From Candidatus Woesearchaeota archaeon (GTDB lineage: Archaea > Nanobdellota > Nanobdellia > SCGC-AAA011-G17 > ARS1403), in the NCBI GenBank assembly GCA_016188065.1, contig JACPIN010000014.1, positions 1-62,928 of the forward strand: 62,928 nucleotides of DNA, given 5' to 3'. Under the pieces are notes generated by a model, which saw nothing but the letters and a program-made list of their open reading frames with translations, had not been told where the DNA came from and made no database searches. Positions 1 to 7,951 of this stretch are shown in pieces (position 1 is the first letter of the stretch; every line of letters begins with the position of its first letter). The translations under genes were made by a program, and so were the position numbers.

Positions 1-1
1 G

Positions 2-193
2 GGAAAATCAATGCTCTGTAAAATCCCGGCTAATGAGTTCAGCAGGATGAAGTTCGAGAAGATGGGAGGGAATTTAGATTACTGCAACGGTCCTTTAAAA
101 GAGGCAATGTACGACGCTGTTGTTAAAAAATTATACAACCTTGTCGTGAAGGACATGGCGACGGTTTTGGATGAAATAGAAAGAAAATTATAA
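2..193 (+). CDS. C-terminal fragment of an unidentified protein
   Basis: The frame is open from the first bases of the window and stops at 193, so this is probably the end of a gene that begins upstream, although an ATG at 11 would also give a 60-residue protein. The visible part is soluble and helical, with a charged C-terminus (VLDEIERKL). I recognise no family. It lies 17 bp before the next gene on the same strand and may share its transcript. Confidence 0.5.
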   Translation, partial: GKSMLCKIPANEFSRMKFEKMGGNLDYCNGPLKEAMYDAVVKKLYNLVVKDMATVLDEIERKL

Positions 194-210
194 TCAGGCA
201 AAAATAAATA

Positions 211-639
211 ATGAAAAATCTTTATAGATACGTTGGAATAGGATTATTTGTCGTCTCACTTGTTCTTTTAATTCCTTTCCTTAAGTTTCTGCTGGCACTA
301 GCTATTTTTCAAGATTTCTATTCAATTCTGCAAGGCATAATTTCAGAAGAAGGGATCTACGGAATGATTTTATTCTATCTGTTTATGTCATTAGATACTT
401 TATTTGCATTTTTTGGAATTGTTTTATCGATAACACTTATTAAGAGAAAGAAATACAGTAAGCAACTATTGTACTGGGTGTATGCTTCAATTGCTATAAA
501 TGCATTATCATTTATTTTGTATGCTCCTTTAAAGACTTACATTTTCGCAGATTTAGTCGCGGCAGTTTTAGCTTATCTATTTTTAATACATCATGATAAT
601 AATCTGTCCAGAATAATAAAAGGAAAAGCTAAACAATAA
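211..639 (+). CDS. Small multi-pass membrane protein
   Basis: A 142-residue protein with about four hydrophobic helices: near residues 7-30, 48-72, 86-106 and 110-126. A short basic tail (NNLSRIIKGKAKQ) probably faces the cytoplasm. No catalytic motif is visible and I do not recognise a family. The ATG at 211 directly precedes the first membrane helix. It ends against the 3' end of the convergent hicA gene. Confidence 0.6.
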   Translation: MKNLYRYVGIGLFVVSLVLLIPFLKFLLALAIFQDFYSILQGIISEEGIYGMILFYLFMSLDTLFAFFGIVLSITLIKRKKYSKQLLYWVYASIAINALSFILYAPLKTYIFADLVAAVLAYLFLIHHDNNLSRIIKGKAKQ

Positions 640-651
640 TCCCATTATTCG

Positions 652-879
652 TTAAACATATTTCATAAACTCATCTCTAGTTATTTGTAAATCCTTTTTA
701 ATAATTTTATTCAAAAGGCCTGGACCAATTTCCTCTCCAGCATGATGAGGAATAGTAGTTTTCCTGCCATCTTCATGCTCATAAATCATATGACTTCCTC
801 TATGATGTTTAAATTTAAATCCTATTTTTTCAGCAATCCTAGCCAATTCTTTTCCAGTTAAGTGAGGCAACTTTGCCAA
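652..879 (-). CDS. hicA: HicA-type mRNA interferase toxin
   Basis: HicA proteins are small double-stranded-RNA-binding-fold ribonucleases that cleave mRNA and are held inactive by HicB. The 75 residues show the family layout: a helix with LTGKELARIAEKIGF, the catalytic-histidine strand (HHRGSHMIYEH) and a C-terminal part with IPHHAGEEIGPGLLNKII. The apparent start is TTG at 879, seven bases after the stop of hicB, which is upstream on the same strand. The antitoxin-first order differs from the usual hicA-hicB order. Family assignment is firm; activity is inferred. Confidence 0.85.
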   Translation of the reverse strand: MAKLPHLTGKELARIAEKIGFKFKHHRGSHMIYEHEDGRKTTIPHHAGEEIGPGLLNKIIKKDLQITRDEFMKYV

Positions 880-885
880 GAGAAA

Positions 886-1113
886 TCACATCTCTATCTG
901 TTGTATGCCAACAAATTTTGCTTCAATCTCAAAATCTTTATCAGATTCCAAATAAGCCATTATAGCTTCTCGAGTTCTTACAATTAATTGATCAATGGTT
1001 CTACCTTGAGTATGGCATCCAGGCAATTCAACTACCTCAGAAACAAACCAACCATCTTCATCTTTTTCAATTATTACAGTAAATTTATGTCCATTTAACA
1101 TTTTATTTGTCAT
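886..1113 (-). CDS. hicB: HicB-type antitoxin, short form
   Basis: This is the partner of the adjacent hicA. It has the HicB partial RNase H-like fold: a strand ending in VIIEKDEDGWFVSEV, the LPGCHTQG turn, and the helix around REAIMAYLE. At 75 residues it lacks the C-terminal DNA-binding domain (helix-turn-helix or ribbon-helix-helix) found in longer HicB proteins, so it may neutralise the toxin without repressing the operon by itself. The ATG at 1113 has a second in-frame ATG four codons later. Confidence 0.85.
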   Translation of the reverse strand: MTNKMLNGHKFTVIIEKDEDGWFVSEVVELPGCHTQGRTIDQLIVRTREAIMAYLESDKDFEIEAKFVGIQQIEM

Positions 1114-1174
1114 CTAATTATCATGGAAAAAGAAGTTTATATGTTTTTCTAATCAATATAAAATCACAGCCAAT

Positions 1175-1501
1175 TTATCTGTCAGCTAATTTCTCATACA
1201 CTGCTCTAATTTTCTTACGTGAATCATCAAGAAGTTCTATTCTCTCTGCACTTCTTTCCTGGATATTTCCTATTCCTAAATCATCAATATAGATGCGCAA
1301 TTGATCTCCATTGAAAATTGGTAATACCGTACTAATATATGCTCCACCAAACTCAACACTAGGAGTGCTTAATATATTTTTGCCATAATCGATCCTATTT
1401 TCCTCAAGATTTTGAATTACATCTGTTTTATACACGACTAGAAATTTTTCTACAACAATTGGAATATGAAAACTCCCATTAAAAACAGGTGAATCATTCA
1501 C
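1175..1501 (-). CDS. Hypothetical soluble protein
   Basis: A 108-residue protein opening with GTG at 1501. An in-frame stop lies just upstream and no ATG is available near the N-terminus. The sequence is a mix of strands and a helical C-terminus (AERIELLDDSRKKIRAVYEKLADR). It contains FGGAYISTVLPIF and LRIYIDDLGIG but no motif I can assign. It lies between hicB and a copy of the dispersed repeat, on the same strand as both hic genes. Confidence 0.45.
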   Translation of the reverse strand: MNDSPVFNGSFHIPIVVEKFLVVYKTDVIQNLEENRIDYGKNILSTPSVEFGGAYISTVLPIFNGDQLRIYIDDLGIGNIQERSAERIELLDDSRKKIRAVYEKLADR

Positions 1502-1604
1502 AACAGCTTCAAGAACAATTTATGCATTTCTCATACTCATAAAATTTCACGACCATAAAGAGGGTATATTCTTTATTGTTTTCTAATCTATATTTTTCTT
1601 TAAA

Positions 1605-1675
1605 CACGATTTCTTTTTCCCAAAAAAGAAAGTATGGGGGGGAAAGGTGGATGGAAAACGCAGTTGTCTCTATTT
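1605..1675 (+). repeat. Dispersed structured repeat, copy A
   Basis: The copy has an A/T hairpin (CACGATTTCTTTTT with AAAAAAGAAAGT) followed by a GGAAAGG box and the core hairpin at 1651-1673, whose arms begin ATGGAAAAC and GTTGTC around a GCA loop. Four other copies occur near 4.4, 27.9, 28.7 and 29.1 kb. It fills the gap downstream of the minus-strand gene ending at 1696. Confidence 0.7.
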
Positions 1676-1695
1676 AATTCAAAAAAATTAAAATT

Positions 1696-2262
1696 TTATT
1701 TAGCAACACAAGCCCCTTTACCGCATCCATCAGAGCATTCAACAACCTGTTTTAAGCAATGAACTTCGTCGACGTACTCATCATATCCGCAGTTATATTC
1801 TTTTAAGCTATTGAAATCGCAAAAGTCTTCAGCGCCGTCAGGATAAAATCTATCAGTGCATTTTCCTCGCAGGTAAATGTCTCCCGCATCAGTATCACTG
1901 CAAGTCTTTCCTTTCTTTGCTAAATTAATAATTCTTAATATTGCACCATCATCGCTGACAGCTATGCTTTCAATTTGCACATTGCTTATAATCCTGGCGC
2001 CGTATTCATTGACGCTTTTCCTAATGCCTTCAACATCGATAATGGCTTCATTGCTATCCCCGATGCTAACAAGCATCACTCCTGCATCGTCGATTATTTT
2101 TCTCTCGCCAACTCTAAATAAATATTCATCAAGATCAAGTTCAATCTCGCTCGCAACATTTCTGCTCGCTTGCCCGCTGAGTTGTACATTTTGAAAAATA
2201 AAAATTGCAAGAATGCCGATGATTACAAATCCAAGAATGGCAAAATCCCTCTTTTTGTCCAT
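1696..2262 (-). CDS. Membrane-anchored cysteine-rich exported protein
   Basis: A 188-residue protein with an N-terminal hydrophobic segment (ILGFVIIGILAIFIF, about residues 8-25), then an exported region. The C-terminal third has about ten cysteines, including CSDTD, FCDF, NCGY, HCLK, CSDGCGKGAC, suggesting disulfides outside the cell. I chose the ATG at 2262 because longer starts would run into the SRP RNA and give an unlikely N-terminus. It lies just downstream of the SRP RNA on the same strand. Function unknown. Confidence 0.6.
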   Translation of the reverse strand: MDKKRDFAILGFVIIGILAIFIFQNVQLSGQASRNVASEIELDLDEYLFRVGERKIIDDAGVMLVSIGDSNEAIIDVEGIRKSVNEYGARIISNVQIESIAVSDDGAILRIINLAKKGKTCSDTDAGDIYLRGKCTDRFYPDGAEDFCDFNSLKEYNCGYDEYVDEVHCLKQVVECSDGCGKGACVAK

Positions 2263-2301
2263 AACTTCTAAAATATTTCGCTTATATAAATACTTTACTG
2301 T

Positions 2302-2570
2302 GATGGACATGCTTGAGACCCGGCACAATATCAACTGTCAGCTCCCTTGACTCTTTCTCAGCCTTGTTGGCTGCGAGCGCCAATAATCATGATGACCGCT
2401 GCTCTGTTCCCAGCCTGGCGGAATTCTCAAAACTATCAACCCCGCAGGACAAAACGTCGTCGTCCAAGCCAAGACTAACAGCCAATATCAATGCCTCACC
2501 CAAGCTTCGGCCCTGCCATGAAGTTCCTTTGCAGTTACAGGAGAGAACTAACCTCCCAGCCTAGTCCATC
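2302..2570 (-). ncRNA. Archaeal signal recognition particle RNA (7S RNA)
   Basis: This is the RNA scaffold of the signal recognition particle, which targets nascent exported proteins to the membrane. The stretch is much richer in G+C than its surroundings. Read on the minus strand, the 5' GATGGAC pairs with the 3' GTCCATC as helix 1. The 5' domain carries CTGGGAGGTTAG followed by CTCCTGTAACTGC, matching archaeal helices 3/4. The S domain has CCAGGCTGGGAACAGAGCAG, matching the helix 8 GGAA loop and asymmetric loop. The 269-nt length is slightly below the usual archaeal size of about 300. Confidence 0.88.
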
Positions 2571-2593
2571 GATAAAAAGAAAACAATTCAAAA

Positions 2594-2601
2594 CTTTTAA
2601 A
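2594..2601 (-). promoter_or_regulatory. TATA box of the SRP RNA gene
   Basis: On the minus strand the box reads TTTAAAAG, preceded by an AAAAAGG stretch that could act as a BRE. It sits 24-31 nt before the inferred RNA 5' end at 2570, the normal archaeal spacing. Confidence 0.6.
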
Positions 2602-2626
2602 CCTTTTTATACCGGGTCAATTAAAA

Positions 2627-3532
2627 TCACATAGCTAAAATTTCAAGCTTGTTATTGGGAAGTTCAATTGCCATCCCTTTTCCCATATAAAAAAATGCCT
2701 TGTTAGAAAATCCTTCAAGCACGTCTAATAAGCTTTTCTTAGGTTTATATTCGACAATTTTTCCATCTTTAATCCCGGCAAGGCTTTTAGCTTTTGCCAC
2801 AGCCTCATCTCTTCCTCCAAACTCATCCACAAGCCCAAGTTCCTTCGCTTCAATCCCCAAATAAAAAAATCCCTGTCTTATCTCATTTATCTGAAGATTA
2901 TTTAGTCTTCTATTTTCAGAAACCTCTTTGACAAACAAATCATGTACTTTTTTTAATTTGTCTTGCATCAGTCTTCTCTCTCCCTCGCTCAGGTCTTTGT
3001 AAGGGCTTCCAACGTCTTTAAGATCGCCAGCAACAAGCCTTTCATAATTAACACCGTATTTTTCAAGCAGGCCGCTAAATTCCAGATAGCTGCTGATAAC
3101 CCCCACGCTCCCAGTTATGCTCATCTCGTCTGCAATGATGGTGTCAGCGCCAGAGGCAATCCAATAGGCGCCGCTAGCACCCATCTCTCTTATCCATGCA
3201 ACAACTGGCTTGCTCTCGGACAAAGTTTTCACGTATTCAGCAACCTCCCTGCTAGCAACAACTGTTCCTCCAGGGCTGTTTATCTCGAGGATAACAGCTT
3301 TAACTCCATCATTCTCCCCCGCCTTTTTCAAATTATTTATTATGGTGTCACTCCCCATCCCGCTTCCTCTCAATATATCATTTGAATCCTCGGGAGAAAT
3401 TATCCCTTTTATAGGAATGATAGCAATTCCATTAGTAACTATTTCTTTGCCGTCGTCAAACCACAGGCCGATAAAATACGCTGCCACCCACAGAAGGATT
3501 ACAGTAGTTAAAATAATTTTAAGTTTTTTCAT
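2627..3532 (-). CDS. sppA: Signal peptide peptidase SppA
   Basis: A membrane-bound serine protease of the ClpP/crotonase fold that degrades cleaved signal peptides. At 301 residues it is the short archaeal/Bacillus type. It has an N-terminal membrane segment (IILTTVILLWVAAYFIGLWF), a ClpP-like core with INSPGGTV, the nucleophile motif GASGAYWIASG, and the general-base lysine in AGDLKDVGSPY. It overlaps the downstream end of the RDD membrane gene by 4 bp, so the two are probably translated together. Confidence 0.9.
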   Translation of the reverse strand: MKKLKIILTTVILLWVAAYFIGLWFDDGKEIVTNGIAIIPIKGIISPEDSNDILRGSGMGSDTIINNLKKAGENDGVKAVILEINSPGGTVVASREVAEYVKTLSESKPVVAWIREMGASGAYWIASGADTIIADEMSITGSVGVISSYLEFSGLLEKYGVNYERLVAGDLKDVGSPYKDLSEGERRLMQDKLKKVHDLFVKEVSENRRLNNLQINEIRQGFFYLGIEAKELGLVDEFGGRDEAVAKAKSLAGIKDGKIVEYKPKKSLLDVLEGFSNKAFFYMGKGMAIELPNNKLEILAM

Positions 3533-3942
3533 CTCTCCTCCAATGTAATTGTTTTGCTCATGACTTCAAAATATCTCTGCTTCTTTTCTGAAAATAAAAT
3601 ATTAACGCTGTCAATCAAAAGCAGGGCAACGTTTATTTTAGTAACGTTTCTTAACACTGCCTGTGGAAAACTCATTCCTTTATTTAAGCTTCTCGCTCTT
3701 AATCCAAAAACCAACGCACCCAATGTCTGCCCGATTTTATATTCCAAAATAGACCAGTACAGTATCGCAAAAATCCCTATCAGAAGAGAGATAAAAACGA
3801 TTTCAAATGAAATGCTTAAAAAATCAGAAAGTTCATTGAAGTCATCGCTGATTAACTTGCTCAAAGGCCTTGTTATTATTAAATCAACAACAGCCAAATC
3901 AAGAAAAAAAGCAAAAATCCTTCTAAAGTTTCCCGCATACAT
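3529..3942 (-). CDS. RDD-family membrane protein
   Basis: RDD proteins are small multi-pass membrane proteins of uncertain role, some linked to ion transport. The sequence has the family opening YAGNFRRIFAFFLDL, the D of the second motif in FFLDLAVVD, and TLGALVFGLRARS before the last part. Three hydrophobic helices are visible. I set the start at the ATG at 3942 because RDD proteins begin this way; the frame is open to 4008. Its stop overlaps the sppA start. Confidence 0.75.
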   Translation of the reverse strand: MYAGNFRRIFAFFLDLAVVDLIITRPLSKLISDDFNELSDFLSISFEIVFISLLIGIFAILYWSILEYKIGQTLGALVFGLRARSLNKGMSFPQAVLRNVTKINVALLLIDSVNILFSEKKQRYFEVMSKTITLEER

Positions 3943-4019
3943 CCATATAACAAATGATTGAAAATATATAAGCTTTTTCACAGAAAAGTATTTAACTATT
4001 AAAAACACTAATCAAAGAA

Positions 4020-4319
4020 ATGATACAACTAGGTGAAAGGATTCAGCTGAATAATTTCGAAGAGCTTCAGCCAGGAGAGCTCACGATTCTAAAAAAGATG
4101 ATTGGAAATCACGCAAATAAATTCCACGATTTCAAAAAGCTCCATATAACTTTAAAAGCAGTTCATAAAAAGGAAAAGTCGCAGAAGTATCAGGTAAATG
4201 CAATGCTGGAAATAGGCAAGAAAATGTTCGAGTCAGAATCAACGCATTTTAATTTGTTCTTCACAATTAACGAGGTTCTTGAAAGATTAAAAAAACAATT
4301 TGATGAAACAAAAGATTAG
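4020..4319 (+). CDS. Possible HPF/RaiA-like ribosome-associated protein
   Basis: A 99-residue protein with a predicted helix, three strands and a final helix. The middle section (KLHITLKAVHKKEKSQKYQV) and the end (VLERLKKQFDE) resemble the strand-strand-helix layout of hibernation-promoting factors, but no diagnostic motif settles it. The gene is divergent from the RDD gene, with about 75 bp between the two starts. If the resemblance is real it would bind the small ribosomal subunit; otherwise it is an unassigned conserved archaeal protein. Confidence 0.45.
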   Translation: MIQLGERIQLNNFEELQPGELTILKKMIGNHANKFHDFKKLHITLKAVHKKEKSQKYQVNAMLEIGKKMFESESTHFNLFFTINEVLERLKKQFDETKD

Positions 4320-4357
4320 TTTTCAAAGGCATAGTTGAAATGGATGCAGTCCATTCA

Positions 4358-4450
4358 AGGAAAGGTAGATGGAAAACGTAGTTGTCCATGTTTAAAAAAC
4401 CTAAATTCTTTTTCTTTGGACACGATTTCTTTTTCCTAAAAAGAAAGTGT
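4358..4450 (+). repeat. Dispersed structured repeat, copy B (rearranged)
   Basis: The core hairpin at 4369-4389 has arms ATGGAAAAC and GTTGTCCAT around GTA, preceded by GGAAAGG. Unlike copies A and D, the A/T hairpin (4421-4450, CACGATTTCTTTTT with AAAAAGAAAGTG) follows the core and is itself followed by GGGAAAG. This looks like one complete core plus the start of a second element cut off just before the rpl21e promoter. A small ATGGA/TCCAT hairpin precedes it at 4340-4354. Confidence 0.7.
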
Positions 4451-4503
4451 GATAGGGAAAGTTTTTTAAATCGATAATCAAGCATTTTTCCTGGAGAATT
4501 TAA

Positions 4504-4800
4504 ATGGCAAAGCGCATAGGAAGGTCTAGAAGAAAAACAAGGCACAAGTTAAGAAAAAGCATTAAAGAAAGAGGGAAAATAAGCATCTCAAAATATCTTC
4601 ATGAATTCAAGCTGGGAGACAGGGTAATTTTAAAAGCAGAGCCGGCGGTGCAGACAGGAATGTACTTCCCTCGTTTTCATGGGAAAGCAGGAGTTGTAAC
4701 AGGAAAGCAGGGCAGTTGTTATAAGATATTAATAAAAGATATCAATAAAGAAAAAACAATAATCGTGCATCCAGTACATCTAAAACAATGGCAAGTATAA
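4504..4800 (+). CDS. rpl21e: Large ribosomal subunit protein eL21
   Basis: An archaeal/eukaryotic-specific protein of the large subunit. The 98 residues are of normal length, with the basic N-terminus (RRKTRHKLRKS), the KOW-like core LGDRVILKAEPAVQTGMYFP and FHGKAGVVTG. A TTTTTTAAAT box at about 4463-4472 and GGAGAA before the ATG support the start. Its last 13 bp overlap rpoF, the usual archaeal neighbour. Confidence 0.95.
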   Translation: MAKRIGRSRRKTRHKLRKSIKERGKISISKYLHEFKLGDRVILKAEPAVQTGMYFPRFHGKAGVVTGKQGSCYKILIKDINKEKTIIVHPVHLKQWQV

Positions 4801-5153
4801 AACTAATGCAGGAAGCTCCGATTTCGCTTTCAGAGCTTAAGGAAAAGATCCATGAGGTAGAAGCAAGGGACAATGAAATCTCATTTAGGGCGAACAAAGT
4901 CAAAGACTACTTGAACAAGATAGTAAAGCTTGACATGAAAACTGCATCAGAGCTAAAGCAGAAATTATTGTCTTTGGACATTCCAAGATTAAAAGACAGG
5001 CAAATAATAAAAATTACAGACATTCTGCCAGAAGATTTAGAAGAACTGAGGGCAATTTTTATGGGAGAAGTGACAACGATAACACAGGAAAATCTGGAAA
5101 AAATAGTGGAAGCAGTAAAGCCTTTTACTCAAAAGCAAAAATCAAAAAAGTAA
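4788..5153 (+). CDS. rpoF: RNA polymerase subunit F (Rpb4-like)
   Basis: Subunit F forms the stalk of archaeal RNA polymerase together with subunit E. The 121 residues show the mostly helical Rpb4 fold, with the HRDC-like C-terminus DILPEDLEELRAIFMGE, typical of archaeal RpoF. It overlaps rpl21e by 13 bp, the conserved rpl21e-rpoF-DUF655 order. The ATG at 4788 keeps this overlap. The Lys-rich tail is typical of this genome. Confidence 0.92.
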   Translation: MASIKLMQEAPISLSELKEKIHEVEARDNEISFRANKVKDYLNKIVKLDMKTASELKQKLLSLDIPRLKDRQIIKITDILPEDLEELRAIFMGEVTTITQENLEKIVEAVKPFTQKQKSKK

Positions 5154-5210
5154 CATTTTTATACCCGCTTTCTTTAATTTTTGATATGCATCTATCTATT
5201 GGAGAGAAAA

Positions 5211-5774
5211 ATGTTAAAGCAAATATCAAAAGAAGAAACAGCCATTATCCTGGATTTCCTGCCCCACGGCTATCCATTCGATTCAAGGCCTTTACATCAA
5301 AAAACGCCAATAGCGCAGGCAATAGGTAAAGATCATTTCTCATTATTGGAATTAGTCCCAAAAAAAGGAATTCACTTGCAGCCAGACGAGGAAGTTTACA
5401 TTGGCGAGGGAAAAAGGGACAAGATTCATCACATTGCAGGCAGGTTAATTTTAAATAAATTAACGCGGACAGCACAGGCGCAGTTAACACCAGTACTGGA
5501 AATGCAAATAAAGGAGAAAGAGCAGAAGTTCGTGGAATTTTTCAATAAGGCAGGCCCTATAAATACGCGAAGGCATCAGATGGAATTACTCCCAGGTATA
5601 GGAAAAAAACACATGTGGGAAATACTGCAGGCAAGAGAGGAAAAAGAATTTACAAACTTCGAGGACATCAAAGCAAGAGTCAAATTGATACCTAATCCGG
5701 AAAAGCTTATCTTAAAAAGAGTTTTAGTAGAATTAAATAATGAAGACAAGTACAAGCTCTTTATTGGAAGTTGA
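5211..5774 (+). CDS. DUF655 family protein (OB/HhH nucleic-acid binding)
   Basis: DUF655 proteins are archaeal and sit next to rpoF. The protein has an N-terminal OB-like part (AIILDFLPHGYPFDSRP and HLQPDEEVYIGEGKRDKI) and a C-terminal helix-hairpin-helix part with LLPGIGKKHMWEIL, which suggests binding to structured RNA or DNA. I chose the ATG at 5211 because GGAG lies seven bases before it; an earlier TTG at 5181 adds a poor N-terminus. The exact role is unknown. Confidence 0.85.
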   Translation: MLKQISKEETAIILDFLPHGYPFDSRPLHQKTPIAQAIGKDHFSLLELVPKKGIHLQPDEEVYIGEGKRDKIHHIAGRLILNKLTRTAQAQLTPVLEMQIKEKEQKFVEFFNKAGPINTRRHQMELLPGIGKKHMWEILQAREEKEFTNFEDIKARVKLIPNPEKLILKRVLVELNNEDKYKLFIGS

Positions 5775-5834
5775 TAAGTTGACAATTAGGGTTCAAAATT
5801 GTTTTCTCATTAAAAGTTGAAAACAGAAAACAAT

Positions 5835-5848
5835 AAGGTTTAAAAATA
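5835..5848 (+). promoter_or_regulatory. Promoter of the rps13 operon
   Basis: AAGG followed by TTTAAAAATA forms a BRE/TATA element centred about 30 nt before the rps13 ATG. This spacing predicts a leaderless or nearly leaderless transcript. Confidence 0.5.
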
Positions 5849-5873
5849 GTTAATAAGTGATTTAAAATCAAAG

Positions 5874-6344
5874 ATGGAAGAATTCAAGCATATTATAAGA
5901 TTATTGGACACAGATATAAATGGAAATCTTAAAGTTCAGCAGGCATTGACAAAAGTGCATGGAATAAGCCATATGTTTTCTAATGCTGTATGCAATGTAA
6001 CAGGGGTAGACAAGTCAAAAAAAATAGGATACTTGTCAGACGAGGATCTGAAAAAAATCCAGTTAGTGGTCTCTAGTCCATCAGAAATGCCGTCGTGGAT
6101 ATTCAACAGAAAAAAAGACCGGGGAACAGGAAAAAATATCCATTTGATAGGCTCTGATCTAAAGTTCGGCAAGGACACGGACATCAAGCATCTAAGAAAG
6201 ATGAAATGTTATAGGGGAGTAAGGCATTCATTAGGCCTGCCAATGCGTGGCCAGAGAACTAGAAGCAATTTCAGGCAAGGAAAGACAGTAGGCGTAAAAA
6301 AGAAATCATTAAAACCAGCAAAACCAGCAACAGGTAAGAAGTAA
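5874..6344 (+). CDS. rps13: Small ribosomal subunit protein uS13
   Basis: uS13 sits in the head of the small subunit and contacts the large subunit and P-site tRNA. The 156 residues have the archaeal layout: IIRLLDTDINGNLKV near the start, the H2TH region, and the basic C-terminal signature RHSLGLPMRGQRTRSNFRQG. It opens the rps13-rps4-rps11 operon with a leaderless promoter. The final KKSLKPAKPATGKK is a lineage-style basic tail. Confidence 0.96.
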   Translation: MEEFKHIIRLLDTDINGNLKVQQALTKVHGISHMFSNAVCNVTGVDKSKKIGYLSDEDLKKIQLVVSSPSEMPSWIFNRKKDRGTGKNIHLIGSDLKFGKDTDIKHLRKMKCYRGVRHSLGLPMRGQRTRSNFRQGKTVGVKKKSLKPAKPATGKK

Positions 6345-6346
6345 CA

Positions 6347-6982
6347 ATGGGAGATCCGAAAAAGCAGAAAAAAAAGTATCGCAGGCCATTGGCAGTATGG
6401 AATGAAGAGAGGATTGCACGCGACAAGGTTTTAATACAAAATTTCGGATTAAAAAACAAAAGGGAAATCTGGAAAGTAGAATCAAAATTAAAATCTCTCC
6501 ACGACCAGGCTAAAAAATTAACCGCGCAAAATACCATGCAGGCAAAAAAAGAAGCAGAGCAGCTGTTAAAAAGATTATCATCGGTAAATCTCATCCAGCA
6601 GAATGGAAAGCTTGATGATGTATTGTCATTAACAATAAATGATCTGTTAAACAGGAGGCTTCAGACAATCGTTCTCAAAAAAAGATTGGCAAGAACAGTT
6701 AACCAGGCAAGGCAGTTTATAACGCATAACCATATCTCAATTAACGGCCAAGTCATGAATGTTCCTTCTTACTTGGTTCCATTGAACGAAGAGCAATCAA
6801 TAAATTTCAACACTGATTCGACACTGGCAAACATAGAGCATCCAGAAAGAGTTAAAGAAGAGCCAGTCGCAACTGCAGAAGTAAAAAAAGAAAAAAAAGC
6901 AAGAAAATCATCAAAGAAAAAGGAAGAGGAAAAATTAGAAGAAGAGCTCCCAGAAGAAAAGAAAAAGCACAAGGAAAAATGA
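6347..6982 (+). CDS. rps4: Small ribosomal subunit protein uS4 with charged tail
   Basis: uS4 nucleates assembly of the 16S rRNA 5' domain. It has the archaeal N-terminus (KKKYRRPLAVWNEERI), the S4 RNA-binding domain with LARTVNQARQFITHNHISING, then a tail from about residue 170 made almost wholly of Lys, Glu and Ala (KKKEEEKLEEELPEEKKK). The tail is longer than the standard archaeal end. The gene starts two bases after rps13 and overlaps the next gene by ATGA. Confidence 0.95.
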   Translation: MGDPKKQKKKYRRPLAVWNEERIARDKVLIQNFGLKNKREIWKVESKLKSLHDQAKKLTAQNTMQAKKEAEQLLKRLSSVNLIQQNGKLDDVLSLTINDLLNRRLQTIVLKKRLARTVNQARQFITHNHISINGQVMNVPSYLVPLNEEQSINFNTDSTLANIEHPERVKEEPVATAEVKKEKKARKSSKKKEEEKLEEELPEEKKKHKEK

Positions 6983-7497
6983 ACATACACAATCTTAGAG
7001 GAAAAAATTTAGAATATAAAGAAAAAGATAGCAGATTAGCTAGATGGTGGAAGGATATGCAAATAAAATATAACCCATGTGTTTATTCATTTGACTCTCT
7101 ATTAGAATTTGAAAATCATTCGTTAAATGGAGATATAAAAAGGCAGAGTTGGATTGTAACGTCTCACATCAAAGTTGATTCTGTATTAAGTCATAAATAT
7201 GGTATTGATCTAAAGTTAAGAGATGGTGAAAAAGAGCTTTCATTTGAAAGATTGAAGCCGGGACATTATGAAGACTGGGGATTGAAGGATAAATGTTGGT
7301 TAGAATTAAATAAATTAAAAGATGGTGACGAGCTTAGGATGCTTACTTTTATTTATCATCATCACAGCATTTACCAGTTAGTTTATCTTGAAAGAAAAGA
7401 CATTGGAGGAAATGATGATAGAAGGTTTGAAGCAACTCCAAAGAACAATTGTGGACAATCAATTGATGAATTAATAGCCGAGGCATACAGGAAATAA
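6979..7497 (+). CDS. Orphan protein inside the rps4-rps11 operon
   Basis: A 172-residue soluble protein placed between rps4 and rps11, where archaea normally have no gene. It overlaps the end of rps4 by four bases (ATGA) and ends just before the rps11 ATG, so it is co-transcribed. It is rich in Trp, Tyr and His ([29 protein letters not shown]), unlike a ribosomal protein, and its codons are more AT-rich than those of its neighbours. I do not recognise a family; it may be a recent insertion. Confidence 0.65.
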   Translation: MNIHNLRGKNLEYKEKDSRLARWWKDMQIKYNPCVYSFDSLLEFENHSLNGDIKRQSWIVTSHIKVDSVLSHKYGIDLKLRDGEKELSFERLKPGHYEDWGLKDKCWLELNKLKDGDELRMLTFIYHHHSIYQLVYLERKDIGGNDDRRFEATPKNNCGQSIDELIAEAYRK

Positions 7498-7498
7498 A

Positions 7499-7897
7499 AT
7501 GGAGCAAAGAAAACTAAGATGGGGAATCGCGCACATTTACGCAAGTTACAATAACACTATAATCCATGTGACAGATATCACAGGAAGTGAAACATTTGCA
7601 AGAGCCTCGGGAGGGATGGTTGTGAAAGCAGACAGGATGGAATCCTCGCCGACAGCAGCAATGACAGCTGCAAAGATAGTAGCAGAGCAGTGCAGGGAAA
7701 AGGGAATTAACGCGTTAACATTTCGTGTAAGAGCCCCCGGAGGGCATGAGGGCCCGGCAAATACAGGACCTGGTGCGCAGGCAGCTATTCGCGCATTGTC
7801 AAGAGCAGGATTCAAAATCGGAATCATCGAAGATGTTACTCCAGTAGCTCACGGAGGCTGCAAGAAAAGCGGCGGCAAGAGGGGCAGAAGGGTATAA
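7499..7897 (+). CDS. rps11: Small ribosomal subunit protein uS11
   Basis: uS11 lines the mRNA exit region of the small-subunit platform. The 132 residues match archaeal uS11 throughout: [33 protein letters not shown], and the C-terminal signature [11 protein letters not shown] followed by [11 protein letters not shown]. It is separated from the upstream orphan by one base and begins at ATG 7499. Confidence 0.97.
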   Translation: MEQRKLRWGIAHIYASYNNTIIHVTDITGSETFARASGGMVVKADRMESSPTAAMTAAKIVAEQCREKGINALTFRVRAPGGHEGPANTGPGAQAAIRALSRAGFKIGIIEDVTPVAHGGCKKSGGKRGRRV

Positions 7898-7920
7898 AGC
7901 CAGATAAATAGAAAGCAAAA

Positions 7921-7930
7921 ATTTAAAAAT
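7921..7930 (+). promoter_or_regulatory. TATA box of rpoD
   Basis: ATTTAAAAAT centred about 26 nt before the rpoD ATG at 7952. It indicates that rpoD can be transcribed separately from the rps13 operon, with a leaderless message. Confidence 0.45.
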
Positions 7931-7951
7931 CAACTTTTCGTCATAAAGAAA

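Noticed and set aside
2313-2564. An 83-residue plus-strand ORF and the extended start of the minus gene to 2334
   Set aside because: Both run through the SRP RNA, whose helices and conserved loops explain the sequence better than coding.
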